Positions 42,463 through 50,714 of a stretch of 64,000 bases of DNA are shown one piece after another. The position numbers and the translations under genes are program-made. The stretch's first letter is position 1. Every line of letters begins with the position of its first letter. The notes under the pieces were generated by a model. It was not told the origin of the DNA and made no database searches. It saw nothing but the letters and a program-made list of their open reading frames with translations. Source of the stretch: Actinomycetes bacterium (GTDB lineage Bacteria > Actinomycetota > Thermoleophilia > Solirubrobacterales > JACPNS01); contig JAEYBE010000053.1 in assembly GCA_023404495.1 (NCBI GenBank), positions 23,756 to 87,755 of the forward strand, read 5' to 3'.

Positions 42463-45249
42463 ATGACTGACAAGGTTGTCGCACCTTCCGCTGACGCCAT
42501 CGAGCGCGTGGAGGAGTTCATCCGTGAGCCGCTAGTGCTCAACGGAGATGACCCCAACGTCGCTCTGGCGCCGGGGACGATCCGCCGACGCGCATTCGAG
42601 GAAGCGCTCGAAGAACTCGATGGCGGGGCCGAAGAAGTCTCCCGCGACTGGACCAGGAAATACGCGCTGCCCTTGGGCCTTGAGCGAATGATCTCGGTGC
42701 CCGAGCCCAAGCTCGTCGACGGCACCACGCTCAACGCCCACCAGGTCGATGTGCTCTCGGGCACGCTCGCCGCGCTGATCTCCGACGAGGAGACGATCCA
42801 CGGCGACGCCTACGCCGAGGGCAGCGAGTTCGACGAAGAAGAGTGGGCCGATGAGCCGCTCGACGAGATCGAGTCTGAGGCCGACGAAGAGGCCGACGAA
42901 GAAGACGACGACTCGGACATTGACTGGGATGTCTTCGAGGACGACGAGGAGAAGGAAGACACCTCTGAGTTCATCCTCACCGGCGAGCACAAGGTCGGCA
43001 GCCACTCCGGCGGCGACGCGGACGCCGAGACCTACGAGGACGAAGAGCAGCTCCCCGAGCAGCCCGAAGATCCCTACGCCGCCCGGCGATTCTGGTTTGA
43101 ACACGCCACCGGCGCCGGTAAGTCCGTGGCCGCGCTCGGGTTCGTGGAGGCCTGCCGCACCGGCGGAGTGCTGATCCTCACCCACCGTCGCAACTTGGTC
43201 GATCAGTTCATCGGCGAGTTGGTCGACCGCGGCTACAAGGACCGTCTCTCGCCGCCGTTGCTGGGCACTGAGGGCCGTATGAACGGACCGGTGACGGTTG
43301 AGACCTACCAGTGGTACGTGCGCCACGCCGGCAACATCTCCGACGCGTACACAATCGTGATCTGCGATGAGGCCCACACTGCTCTGGGCGAGAAGACCTC
43401 GGCCGCGATCAGGAAGTGGAAAGAGCCCTACTTCATCGGCATGACCGCGACCGGCGCGCTGATCGCCCGTCACGTCACCGACCTCTTCCCGACCCAGACT
43501 TCGCGCTTTGATCTCGCCCAGGCCGCACGCCGCGGCGTGATCGCGCCGCTGCGCTGCGTGCGCATCCCTCCCGGCCCGGGCGTGCGTACGATCGCCAACG
43601 TCCCGCTGCGGCGAGGCGAGGTCGATCAGGACTTCGACCAGGAGGAGCTGGCCGCGCTGCTCGACCAGGCGCCGTTCAACCTGGCGATCGCAGACCTCTA
43701 CCGCGCGCGCTTCAAGGACATGCCCGGCGTCGTCTACGCCGCCGGCGTCAAGCACGCCTACAACGTCGCCGCGGCATTCCGGGAGTTCGACATCAAGGCA
43801 AAGGCCGTCTCCGGCGAGACGCCCAAGCGCGAACTCGCCGAGACGCTGGCCGCCTACGAGCGCGGCGAAGTTGACGTGCTGGTGAATGCTCAGCTCCTGG
43901 CCGAGGGCTGGAACTCGCCGCGCGCGACCGTCTGCATGCACCTTGCTCCGACCGCCTCCAAGCGCATCTACCAGCAGCGCGTCGGTCGCGTGACGCGTCG
44001 CCATCCGGGCAAGGAAGCCGGCATCGTCGTCGACTTCGTCCACCCGGCGACCACGCACGACGATCCCGTAGTGACGCTGCACTCGCTGCTCGTGCGCGAC
44101 GTCTACCGCGGCGGCGCGATCGTCGTCGGACCGGTGCGCCGAGGCCGCGGCCGCAGGCTGCGCGTTGAGCGCCGCGTGCTCCCCGTGACACCCGATCCCG
44201 AGCGCCGCGCGCAGATCTTCGAGCGCGAACTCTGGCGCATCTCAGTGGCCAACCTCGACTGGGGCGAACAGGGCGTCTGGGCGAAGCTGGCGGGCGCAAA
44301 GGCCAACGCCAACAACTGGCGCCGCGCGCGGGCGATGATCCAGCACGACCGCACAGGCGAGCTGCGCCGAGAGCTCTTCCTCACCGCGCTCGAGCGCAAC
44401 AAGCACCGCGCGGTTCGCCTGCGCGCACTGCAGGACCTTGCCAACTCGAAGGACCCCGACGCCTACGACCACGCGATCGAGATCATCGGCGGCTGGCAGA
44501 AGGACGAGCGCCGCGAGGCGACCAAACTCATGCTGAAGGCGATCGCCGACAAGAACGTCGGCTCACGCGAGCAGTCGCAGGCCTGGATCTGGGCGCTTGC
44601 CGGCTACACCCGCGAGCTCCACGAGCAGTACGCGGTTCAGCGCTGGCCCGAGACCAAGCGCCTGCTCGGATTGCTGGTCAACTCATCTGGTCCTGCCCAC
44701 GGCCGCAACGCGCGCCGGATAGTGCAGGAGACCAGAAAACAAGATTTGCGCCTTGCGGCGGCGATCCTGGCAGCGGCTGTCGCCCACTCGCCGGAGGCCG
44801 AAGAGGCCCTGCGAGGAGGCCGTAACCGCCTGGCGAGGAAGCCGGCAGCACTGGCCCGCGAGCTAGGCCGCAACTTTCCCAAGGCCCGCGGCCGCAAGGG
44901 CCGGAGGCGCCAGGGCGAAGGCAAGAAGGGCAAGAAGCGTCCGCGCAACGGGGCCGAGGCAGCTCAGCAGAACACGCCTGATCTTGAGGCGACGCAGTCA
45001 GCTGAGAACGGCGCACCGACCAAGGGCGAGGGCAAGAGCAACGGCGACGCCCCCAAGAAGAAGCGGCGTCCGCGCAACAAGAAGCCCAGGCAGCAGGATC
45101 CGAAGGATCCGGCCCCCAAGGACGCCGAGCCCAAGGACAAGCCCGCCGAGAAGTCAGATCAGCAGAACGTCAAGCGCGAGGAGTCCGCGGGCGCCGATTC
45201 GAAGGTCCCGGTGCTCGGCAGCTTCGAGGAGCTCACTCGCGGCGAGTGA
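42463..45249 (+). CDS. Unusual SF2 helicase with acidic insert and basic tail
   Basis: The core shows the SF2 helicase motifs: Walker A ATGAGKS around Lys220, DEAH at 302-305, the GMTATG motif III, and motif VI QQRVGRVTRR near 504. An acidic Asp/Glu-rich stretch lies at about residues 115-200, between the Q-like region (LNAHQVDVLSG) and Walker A, an unusual place. After the core, a helical region of ~200 residues leads to a Lys/Arg-rich, disordered tail of about 110 residues. The two opposite-charge regions suggest self-inhibition or nucleic-acid-protein tethering. The function is unknown. It overlaps the convergent flippase by 17 bases. Confidence 0.85.
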   Translation: MTDKVVAPSADAIERVEEFIREPLVLNGDDPNVALAPGTIRRRAFEEALEELDGGAEEVSRDWTRKYALPLGLERMISVPEPKLVDGTTLNAHQVDVLSGTLAALISDEETIHGDAYAEGSEFDEEEWADEPLDEIESEADEEADEEDDDSDIDWDVFEDDEEKEDTSEFILTGEHKVGSHSGGDADAETYEDEEQLPEQPEDPYAARRFWFEHATGAGKSVAALGFVEACRTGGVLILTHRRNLVDQFIGELVDRGYKDRLSPPLLGTEGRMNGPVTVETYQWYVRHAGNISDAYTIVICDEAHTALGEKTSAAIRKWKEPYFIGMTATGALIARHVTDLFPTQTSRFDLAQAARRGVIAPLRCVRIPPGPGVRTIANVPLRRGEVDQDFDQEELAALLDQAPFNLAIADLYRARFKDMPGVVYAAGVKHAYNVAAAFREFDIKAKAVSGETPKRELAETLAAYERGEVDVLVNAQLLAEGWNSPRATVCMHLAPTASKRIYQQRVGRVTRRHPGKEAGIVVDFVHPATTHDDPVVTLHSLLVRDVYRGGAIVVGPVRRGRGRRLRVERRVLPVTPDPERRAQIFERELWRISVANLDWGEQGVWAKLAGAKANANNWRRARAMIQHDRTGELRRELFLTALERNKHRAVRLRALQDLANSKDPDAYDHAIEIIGGWQKDERREATKLMLKAIADKNVGSREQSQAWIWALAGYTRELHEQYAVQRWPETKRLLGLLVNSSGPAHGRNARRIVQETRKQDLRLAAAILAAAVAHSPEAEEALRGGRNRLARKPAALARELGRNFPKARGRKGRRRQGEGKKGKKRPRNGAEAAQQNTPDLEATQSAENGAPTKGEGKSNGDAPKKKRRPRNKKPRQQDPKDPAPKDAEPKDKPAEKSDQQNVKREESAGADSKVPVLGSFEELTRGE

Positions 45250-46492
45250 GTCCGGCGCGCGCCAGCGCCAGTGTCAGCAGCGCGGCAAACAACGCCACGT
45301 TGATCGCCAGCAGCACGTCGGCCGTTTCTGAAGCCGAGTCTGCAACCGCAGTCAGCACCGTCAGCTGGACGATCACGGCGGTGCCGAGCAGAGCGAGAAA
45401 CGTGCGCCGGCCGAGCGCCAGAAAGTGCTGCGCGACGATGTAGCTCATCGAGAGCAGGGACATCGCCGCGGCGAGCGTCGGCAGGCTCGATGCGGCGATG
45501 TCGAACTCCTCGCCGAAGCCGGCTCGCAGTAGCTGCGGACCTGCGACTGCGTAGATCGCGACCATCGCGCAACCGGCCGCGCCGAGCAGAGCAAGCACTC
45601 GCGTTAGTACCCGAATCGCACCGCGGCCGGCGCCGCGACGGGCGGTCTCTGGAACCACCCAGAGCCCAAGGCCGATCGCGATCCAGACGATCACCTTGGC
45701 CGCGACGGAGTTGGCGGCGTAGGCGCCGGCGACCGCCTCGGCGGCGTTGCGCTTGACCATGATCACGTCGGAGTTCTGCAGCAGCGCGATCAGAGTCAGC
45801 GCCATCAGCGCGGGCCAAGAGCGCGCGGCGATGTTGCTCAGGCCGTGCTCGGCGCCGCTCGGTACGCGGTCGGCTTCGACGCGCTCGGACATCGTTCGCA
45901 GCGACGCTGAGATCGGAACCAGCAGGATCGCGGCCATCGCGACAACCGAGAGCCCGGAACCGAGAAAACCGCCGGTCACTCCTCCGCCTGCGCTCACCAG
46001 GGCGACGGCGAAGACCAGCCTGAAGCCCGCTTCACCAACCACGCTGATCGCAACCCAGCCGAAGCGCCCGAGTCCCTGCAGCACTCCGCGAAGCGTCGAT
46101 AGCAAAAGCCAGGCAGCGCCGCTGGCGAGTACCGCTGAGGCGGCCCAAGGTGCACCGCCGACCCCGACCAGATCCGCGATCGGCTGGCGCAGCAGAACAC
46201 CGACGACCACCGCCCCGAGTGTGATCACCAGCAGCCGGTTGATCCAGTCGCGAACGTTGTGGACGATCCCGCCGTCGTGATGCTCGACCTCAAGGCTGGT
46301 CTCGCGTGCGACCGTGATCTGCAGCGCCGAGCCGGCGATTGAGACGACAAGGAACGCAGAGACCAGCGCCGCCAGCGACCCGTAGTCGACCGCGCCGAGC
46401 GCGTGTGCGATCACGACCGTGAACGCGAGGCCGAGCAGGTTGCCGACACCGGCGGCACCCGCCAGCATCAGTGTCGCGCGCGATGCCGGCAC
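45233..46492 (-). CDS. Oligosaccharide flippase (MOP superfamily)
   Basis: The 419-residue protein has about twelve membrane helices and the N-terminal VGNLLGLAFTVVIAHALGAVDYG segment typical of Wzx-like flippases. The central region with LQNSDVIMVKR matches the family's aspartate-containing helix. It probably moves lipid-linked sugar intermediates across the membrane. It is last of three genes (GT-C, GT2, flippase) with a three-base gap to the GT2 gene. The overlap with the helicase is only at the 3' ends. Confidence 0.85.
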   Translation of the reverse strand: MPASRATLMLAGAAGVGNLLGLAFTVVIAHALGAVDYGSLAALVSAFLVVSIAGSALQITVARETSLEVEHHDGGIVHNVRDWINRLLVITLGAVVVGVLLRQPIADLVGVGGAPWAASAVLASGAAWLLLSTLRGVLQGLGRFGWVAISVVGEAGFRLVFAVALVSAGGGVTGGFLGSGLSVVAMAAILLVPISASLRTMSERVEADRVPSGAEHGLSNIAARSWPALMALTLIALLQNSDVIMVKRNAAEAVAGAYAANSVAAKVIVWIAIGLGLWVVPETARRGAGRGAIRVLTRVLALLGAAGCAMVAIYAVAGPQLLRAGFGEEFDIAASSLPTLAAAMSLLSMSYIVAQHFLALGRRTFLALLGTAVIVQLTVLTAVADSASETADVLLAINVALFAALLTLALARAGLTRRE

Positions 46493-46495
46493 AGC

Positions 46496-47218
46496 TCAGT
46501 CCGTCACGCGGAACTTCAGCAGCGCGGCGACGGCGGTGAAGCCGTCACGCCAGGTGATCTTCTTGCCCTCGTCGAAGGAGCGCCCGTAATAGGCGATCGG
46601 AAGCTCATAGACACGCAGATCGCGCTTGCAGATCTTCGCCGTGATCTCCGGCTCGATGCGGAAGTCGTTCGAGCGCAGCGGGATCGAGCGGATCAGCTCG
46701 CCGCGAAACGCCTTGTAACCGGTCTCCATGTCGCTGAGCGTCGTGTTGAAGAGGATTCCGGTCAGGAACGAGAGGAAGCGATTGCCGAGCATGTGCCAGA
46801 AGAGATGCACGCGTTGCGGTTCGCCGCCCTTCAGGCGCGAGCCGTACACGACATCGGCGTCGCCGCGCACGATCGGTTCGATCAGCTTGGGCAGGTTGAC
46901 CGGGTCGTACTCGAGGTCGGCGTCCTGGATTGCGAGGATGTCGCCGGTGCTGGCCGCGATCCCCGCGCGCACCGCTGCGCCCTTGCCGCGGTTCTTCTCC
47001 TGCGGCAGCGCGATCACGTTCTCGTGCTTGGCCGCGTGCGCCTCGCAGATCGCCAGCGAACCGTCGACCGAGCCGTCGTCGACGAGCAGGATCTCGGTGC
47101 GAAACGGCAGCTCGTAGAGGCGAGTCATCAGTTCTTCAAGGAATGCCTCTTCGTTGTAGATCGGCACGACGAGGGAGACCAGCGGGTCGCTAAGCGGAGT
47201 CGGTTTGTTCAGGTTCAT
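46496..47218 (-). CDS. GT2 glycosyltransferase (dolichol-phosphate-mannose-synthase-like)
   Basis: The GT-A fold is shown by LVVPIYNEEAFLEELM, LLVDDGSVDGS and the metal-binding DADLEYDP. It continues with VYGSRLKGGEP and MLGNRFLSFLTGILF, typical of polyprenyl-phosphate sugar synthases. The enzyme would move mannose or glucose from an NDP-sugar to polyprenyl phosphate on the inner face. It overlaps the GT-C gene by four bases, so the pair probably makes and uses the lipid-linked sugar. Confidence 0.9.
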   Translation of the reverse strand: MNLNKPTPLSDPLVSLVVPIYNEEAFLEELMTRLYELPFRTEILLVDDGSVDGSLAICEAHAAKHENVIALPQEKNRGKGAAVRAGIAASTGDILAIQDADLEYDPVNLPKLIEPIVRGDADVVYGSRLKGGEPQRVHLFWHMLGNRFLSFLTGILFNTTLSDMETGYKAFRGELIRSIPLRSNDFRIEPEITAKICKRDLRVYELPIAYYGRSFDEGKKITWRDGFTAVAALLKFRVTD

Positions 47219-49128
47219 TTCTTGACGATCAGTAGATGGGTTGAGTCTTCGTACAGGTATTTGCCGAGCGGCACGGCGGGTTTTGGCGCTCCCGAGATCA
47301 CGATTGCATCGAGGTTGTAGCGCACGAACACGCCTGGGACGAGATCTGACGGGGACAATTTCACGAGCGTCCGGTCGAAATGCGGCCCCGCCAGCGGGTA
47401 CTCGTATGAGTCCTCCATGCCGACGAAACCGATCCGAGCATCTTCCGGTACTTCTTGTTCAACCAGCGTCAGGAGCCCGAGTTCCGGTGGATTGACTGCC
47501 GTGATCTGCACCGGCCGCTCCATCGCGAAAACGGTTGGACCGGGCCCGAGGACCGATCGATACGTCTCGTGCAGCCCGAGCGTCGCAAACGTGAACAGCA
47601 GCAGCACCATGCTCAGCGCCTGCATGATCCGGCTGCCGCCAAAGCGCGCCGCAAGCGGCGCGGCGAGCACGGCGGATGACATCAGGAAACGCGCGGTGAA
47701 GGGGTTGTTCCGCAGCGTGACCGCGACCGCGAGAAAGGCCAGGACTGCGCTGGCGGCGACCGCCCATTCCTCACGCGATCGCGGCCGAATCAGCGTCCAG
47801 AGCAGCGCCGGCAGGATCAACAGCAGGAACGGCAGACCAAGCCCCGCGCGATCGCCGATGCGGTCGTAGTTGAAGATGTATCCGGGGTTCTTGTTGCCGC
47901 TGAGCTTGGCCGCCGCGACCCCGACGGTCTTGGTCCAGGCGTGCTCAAGGCGCCAGACGACGGGCTTCAGCTTCTCGCCGCCGGGGATGTGCGTGGCCGA
48001 CTGCCAAGTCATCGTCGCGAGGTTGCTCGGGATCTCCTTGACCGAGTGGATGCGGAAGACGTCCTGAGACGGCGCGGCGGTGTAGCCGCCGCGGTCGATG
48101 ATGTTCTGCCCGTAGTTCAGCGAACCCAGCGCCAACATGCCGACGATCAGCGCGGCCACCGGCAGAAGTAGCCGGCGCCACTGGCGACCGGCCGAGATCA
48201 TCCCGGCGATGCCGACCGCGGCCAGGAATCCCGGCGCCGACGACTTCGTCCCGTAGGCCACGCCTCCGGCAACGCCGGCGAGGATCGCCGCGCCGCGCTC
48301 GGAGCGCACCGCGCGCAGCAGGAAGAGCAGGGTCGCCGCAAGCAGGAAGGCGAAGATCAAGTCGTTCTGCGTCGTACTCGCCTGGGCCATCGCCACCGGC
48401 ATCGCCGCAACCGCGACCAGCGGCAACACCGCCTGCCGGCGCGAGTAGCCAAGGTCGCGCGCCAGCGCCCAGACGGCGGCGAAGATGCCGAGCTGGGCCA
48501 CCCACTGGACCGTCTGCACCAGCCGGTCGCCGCGCGAGAAGATCATCGTCCAGCCCTGCAGCACCTCGGCGTTGACCGGGAAGGCCGCCTGCCGCTCGGT
48601 AGCCAACGGGTACTGCATGATCGACGAGTTCTGCATCCAGTAGACGATGCGCGTCAGGTGGTAGGTCATCGAGTCCCAGTTGTTGGGCGCGACTCCGATT
48701 GCGAGCGCGAGCTCGAACGACAGCACGGCCGATAGCGCGCCGAGCACGATCACGAGCACTGGATTCCGGCGCGCGCGGGCGAACGTGAACACCCGCGGCA
48801 GGTCGCGCAGGCGACGGATCGCCGAGAAGTCGCCGTGCTTCCTGGCGGGGACGGCGATCCCGATCAGGGCGATCAGCTGCAGCAGCAGGATCGGCCACGG
48901 CTTCCAGAAGCTCACGAGCGACAACAGCTCGGCGATCAGGATGAAACTCGCGCCTCCGGCGACCAGCGCCGCGACGAAGAAGCCCGCGACGTCGCGTACT
49001 CGGGCGAGCGCTGCCGCGCAAACCGCGAAACCGGCCGCCAGGGCGCCGGAAATGATCAGAAGCAAGTAGTTGCCGAGCAAAAGGTACGGGTCCTTGTAGG
49101 CGCGCGAGTCTATTCGCCGGGCGCCCAT
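47215..49128 (-). CDS. GT-C-type membrane glycosyltransferase
   Basis: The 637-residue protein has about twelve membrane helices. The first large loop carries NNWDSMTYHLTRIVYWMQN, with the acidic residue expected of GT39/GT83-like enzymes that use lipid-linked sugars. The C-terminal ~110 residues are extracytoplasmic. Its acceptor is unknown. It leads the operon with GT2 and flippase, suggesting a polysaccharide or glycoprotein pathway. A small hairpin CTGGG-TAA-CCCAG at 49131-49143 lies directly before its start. Confidence 0.78.
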   Translation of the reverse strand: MGARRIDSRAYKDPYLLLGNYLLLIISGALAAGFAVCAAALARVRDVAGFFVAALVAGGASFILIAELLSLVSFWKPWPILLLQLIALIGIAVPARKHGDFSAIRRLRDLPRVFTFARARRNPVLVIVLGALSAVLSFELALAIGVAPNNWDSMTYHLTRIVYWMQNSSIMQYPLATERQAAFPVNAEVLQGWTMIFSRGDRLVQTVQWVAQLGIFAAVWALARDLGYSRRQAVLPLVAVAAMPVAMAQASTTQNDLIFAFLLAATLLFLLRAVRSERGAAILAGVAGGVAYGTKSSAPGFLAAVGIAGMISAGRQWRRLLLPVAALIVGMLALGSLNYGQNIIDRGGYTAAPSQDVFRIHSVKEIPSNLATMTWQSATHIPGGEKLKPVVWRLEHAWTKTVGVAAAKLSGNKNPGYIFNYDRIGDRAGLGLPFLLLILPALLWTLIRPRSREEWAVAASAVLAFLAVAVTLRNNPFTARFLMSSAVLAAPLAARFGGSRIMQALSMVLLLFTFATLGLHETYRSVLGPGPTVFAMERPVQITAVNPPELGLLTLVEQEVPEDARIGFVGMEDSYEYPLAGPHFDRTLVKLSPSDLVPGVFVRYNLDAIVISGAPKPAVPLGKYLYEDSTHLLIVKK

Positions 49129-49167
49129 AACTGGGTAACCCAGGCTCTTGGACCTGCGAGGCGCGTT

Positions 49168-49878
49168 CTAGCTGACGCGCAGGTGAACTTCACCTGCGCC
49201 AAGCGTCTTCACGCCGCCACCGCAGGTGCGCACGAGGAGATTCCCCTGGTCGTCGATGCCGGAGGCGACGCCGTCGCCGCCGTCCCAGGCGATCTCGCGC
49301 CCCTTGAGCGCGTCGCGGGCGCTCCAGGCCGCGATCAGTTCGTCCGTCGGCGCCCCGAGCCAATGATCGAGCCGGGCGAGCAGTGGCGTCAGAGCGTCTG
49401 TATTTGCCGGGAGCGCGAGCGAGGCCGCTGTCTCTTGCAGCTCCGGCGGCATCTGTCCAAGGTCGACGCTCGTGTTGAGTCCAATGCCGATCACCACCCA
49501 TGATCTCGCCGGCTCCGAATCCGGGCGGCCCTCGACGAGAATCCCGCTCACCTTGCGGCCGTCGATCCAAACGTCATTCGGCCACTTGATGCGCGCCGAG
49601 ACATCCGCGAGTGCCTCACAGGTCTCGGCGACGGCGAGCGCCGCGGCGAGCGGCGCAAAGCGATGGTGGGTCTCTGCGGGCCGGACGATCACGCTCATCA
49701 GCAGCGCGCTGCCGGCTGGCGCAACCCAGCTGCGGCCCTGGCGGCCGCGCCCGGCGGTCTGCTCGTCGGCGGTGATCACGGTCCCGTGCGCCGCGCCGCC
49801 TGTCGCGTGCTCCTTGGCCAGGGCGTTGGTTGAGTCGACGACCGGGAAGTGAAGGTGCGGATCGCCGAGTCGGGACAT
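49168..49878 (-). CDS. birA: Biotin-[acetyl-CoA-carboxylase] ligase (no DNA-binding domain)
   Basis: BirA attaches biotin to carboxylases. Motifs seen are VVDSTNALA, QTAGRGRQGRSWVAPAGSAL (biotinyl-AMP loop), and IKWPNDVWIDGRKVSGIL with the catalytic lysine. The 236-residue length shows it is the short form without an N-terminal repressor helix-turn-helix, so it is probably purely enzymatic. The ATG overlaps the stop of the preceding gene by one base. Confidence 0.95.
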   Translation of the reverse strand: MSRLGDPHLHFPVVDSTNALAKEHATGGAAHGTVITADEQTAGRGRQGRSWVAPAGSALLMSVIVRPAETHHRFAPLAAALAVAETCEALADVSARIKWPNDVWIDGRKVSGILVEGRPDSEPARSWVVIGIGLNTSVDLGQMPPELQETAASLALPANTDALTPLLARLDHWLGAPTDELIAAWSARDALKGREIAWDGGDGVASGIDDQGNLLVRTCGGGVKTLGAGEVHLRVS

Positions 49879-50684
49879 CAGGATCTGCGGATATGCAGCC
49901 GGTCGCCGGTGCTGACGGAAAGCGCGCGAGCAGCATCTCCGCGGTTCACGGCGATCGTCAACGAGCCGGTCGAGTCCTCGATCAGCAGCAGGCCGCCGTT
50001 GGTGCCATCCGAGTAAGCGGCTGCCGCGACCGCCGGCAACTTACGGTCGTTCGTGATCAGTTCAACTCGGTCGCCGCGAAAGACATTCCCAAGGTCGCTG
50101 AAGCGTCCGGCCAGGCGCACGTTGCCGAAGTCGTCGACGGCGAGCACCGTGGTCGCCACAGCATCGCCAGACCACTCGACACTGGGGACCGGCAGCTCAA
50201 CGAACTTGTCGTGCTCGATCGCCACGCCGGCCTCAACCAACGCGGCGCCGGCGGCGAGCTTGGCTGCGACCGGCACGAAGATGTCGCGGGCGTGGAACGT
50301 GCCAGAGACCGGTGAGCGTCGCCAGGGCGAGTCGGAGATTTCAAACGCCGCCGCCGCACCGCCGCGGTTGACGATCGCCGGGACGAGCAAGCCGTTGTCC
50401 GGGCCGATGAAGATCGAGCCGTCGGCGCACTCGACGGCGAGCGCGCGGCGGTCGCTCCCGACGCCAGGGTCGACGACGCCGACGAAGATCGTCTCCTCCG
50501 GCATGAACGGAGCAGCATCGAGCAGCGCGAGGGCGCCGGCGCGAACATCGTGGCGCGGGATCCCGTGCACGATGTCGATGATCGGGATCGCCGGGTCTTC
50601 GCTGCGGATCACGCCATGGCAGATCCCGACGAAGGGGTCGCGATGGCCGAAGTCCGTGAGCAGTGCGATTGGGCGCGGAGTCAC
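49878..50684 (-). CDS. SAM hydroxide adenosyltransferase (DUF62 family)
   Basis: The 268-residue protein opens with PIALLTDFGHRDPFVG and has VDPGVGSDRRALAV and FHARDIFVPVAA, the signature of the SAM hydrolase/fluorinase-like family. Its Asp-Arg-His set is what the hydroxide-adding enzymes use to cleave SAM to adenosine and methionine. Chlorinase and fluorinase activities are rare, and nothing here suggests them. A GTG start is used. The gene lies between birA and the haem cluster on the same strand. Confidence 0.88.
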   Translation of the reverse strand: MTPRPIALLTDFGHRDPFVGICHGVIRSEDPAIPIIDIVHGIPRHDVRAGALALLDAAPFMPEETIFVGVVDPGVGSDRRALAVECADGSIFIGPDNGLLVPAIVNRGGAAAAFEISDSPWRRSPVSGTFHARDIFVPVAAKLAAGAALVEAGVAIEHDKFVELPVPSVEWSGDAVATTVLAVDDFGNVRLAGRFSDLGNVFRGDRVELITNDRKLPAVAAAAYSDGTNGGLLLIEDSTGSLTIAVNRGDAARALSVSTGDRLHIRRS

Positions 50685-50714
50685 GGGCGCAACGCTAGCG
50701 GCTGGCTCAGCGGC

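Noticed and set aside
42532..44082. A 516-codon open frame on the minus strand, antisense to the helicase gene
   Set aside because: It lies fully inside the helicase core, whose motifs are unmistakable, and its product is a mirror-like Val/Gly/Arg/Asp-rich sequence typical of antisense frames in high-G+C DNA.
49878..50684. Fluorinase or chlorinase activity of the DUF62 protein
   Set aside because: The general family signature and a housekeeping context fit the common SAM-hydrolysing members, and no halogenated-product genes are nearby.
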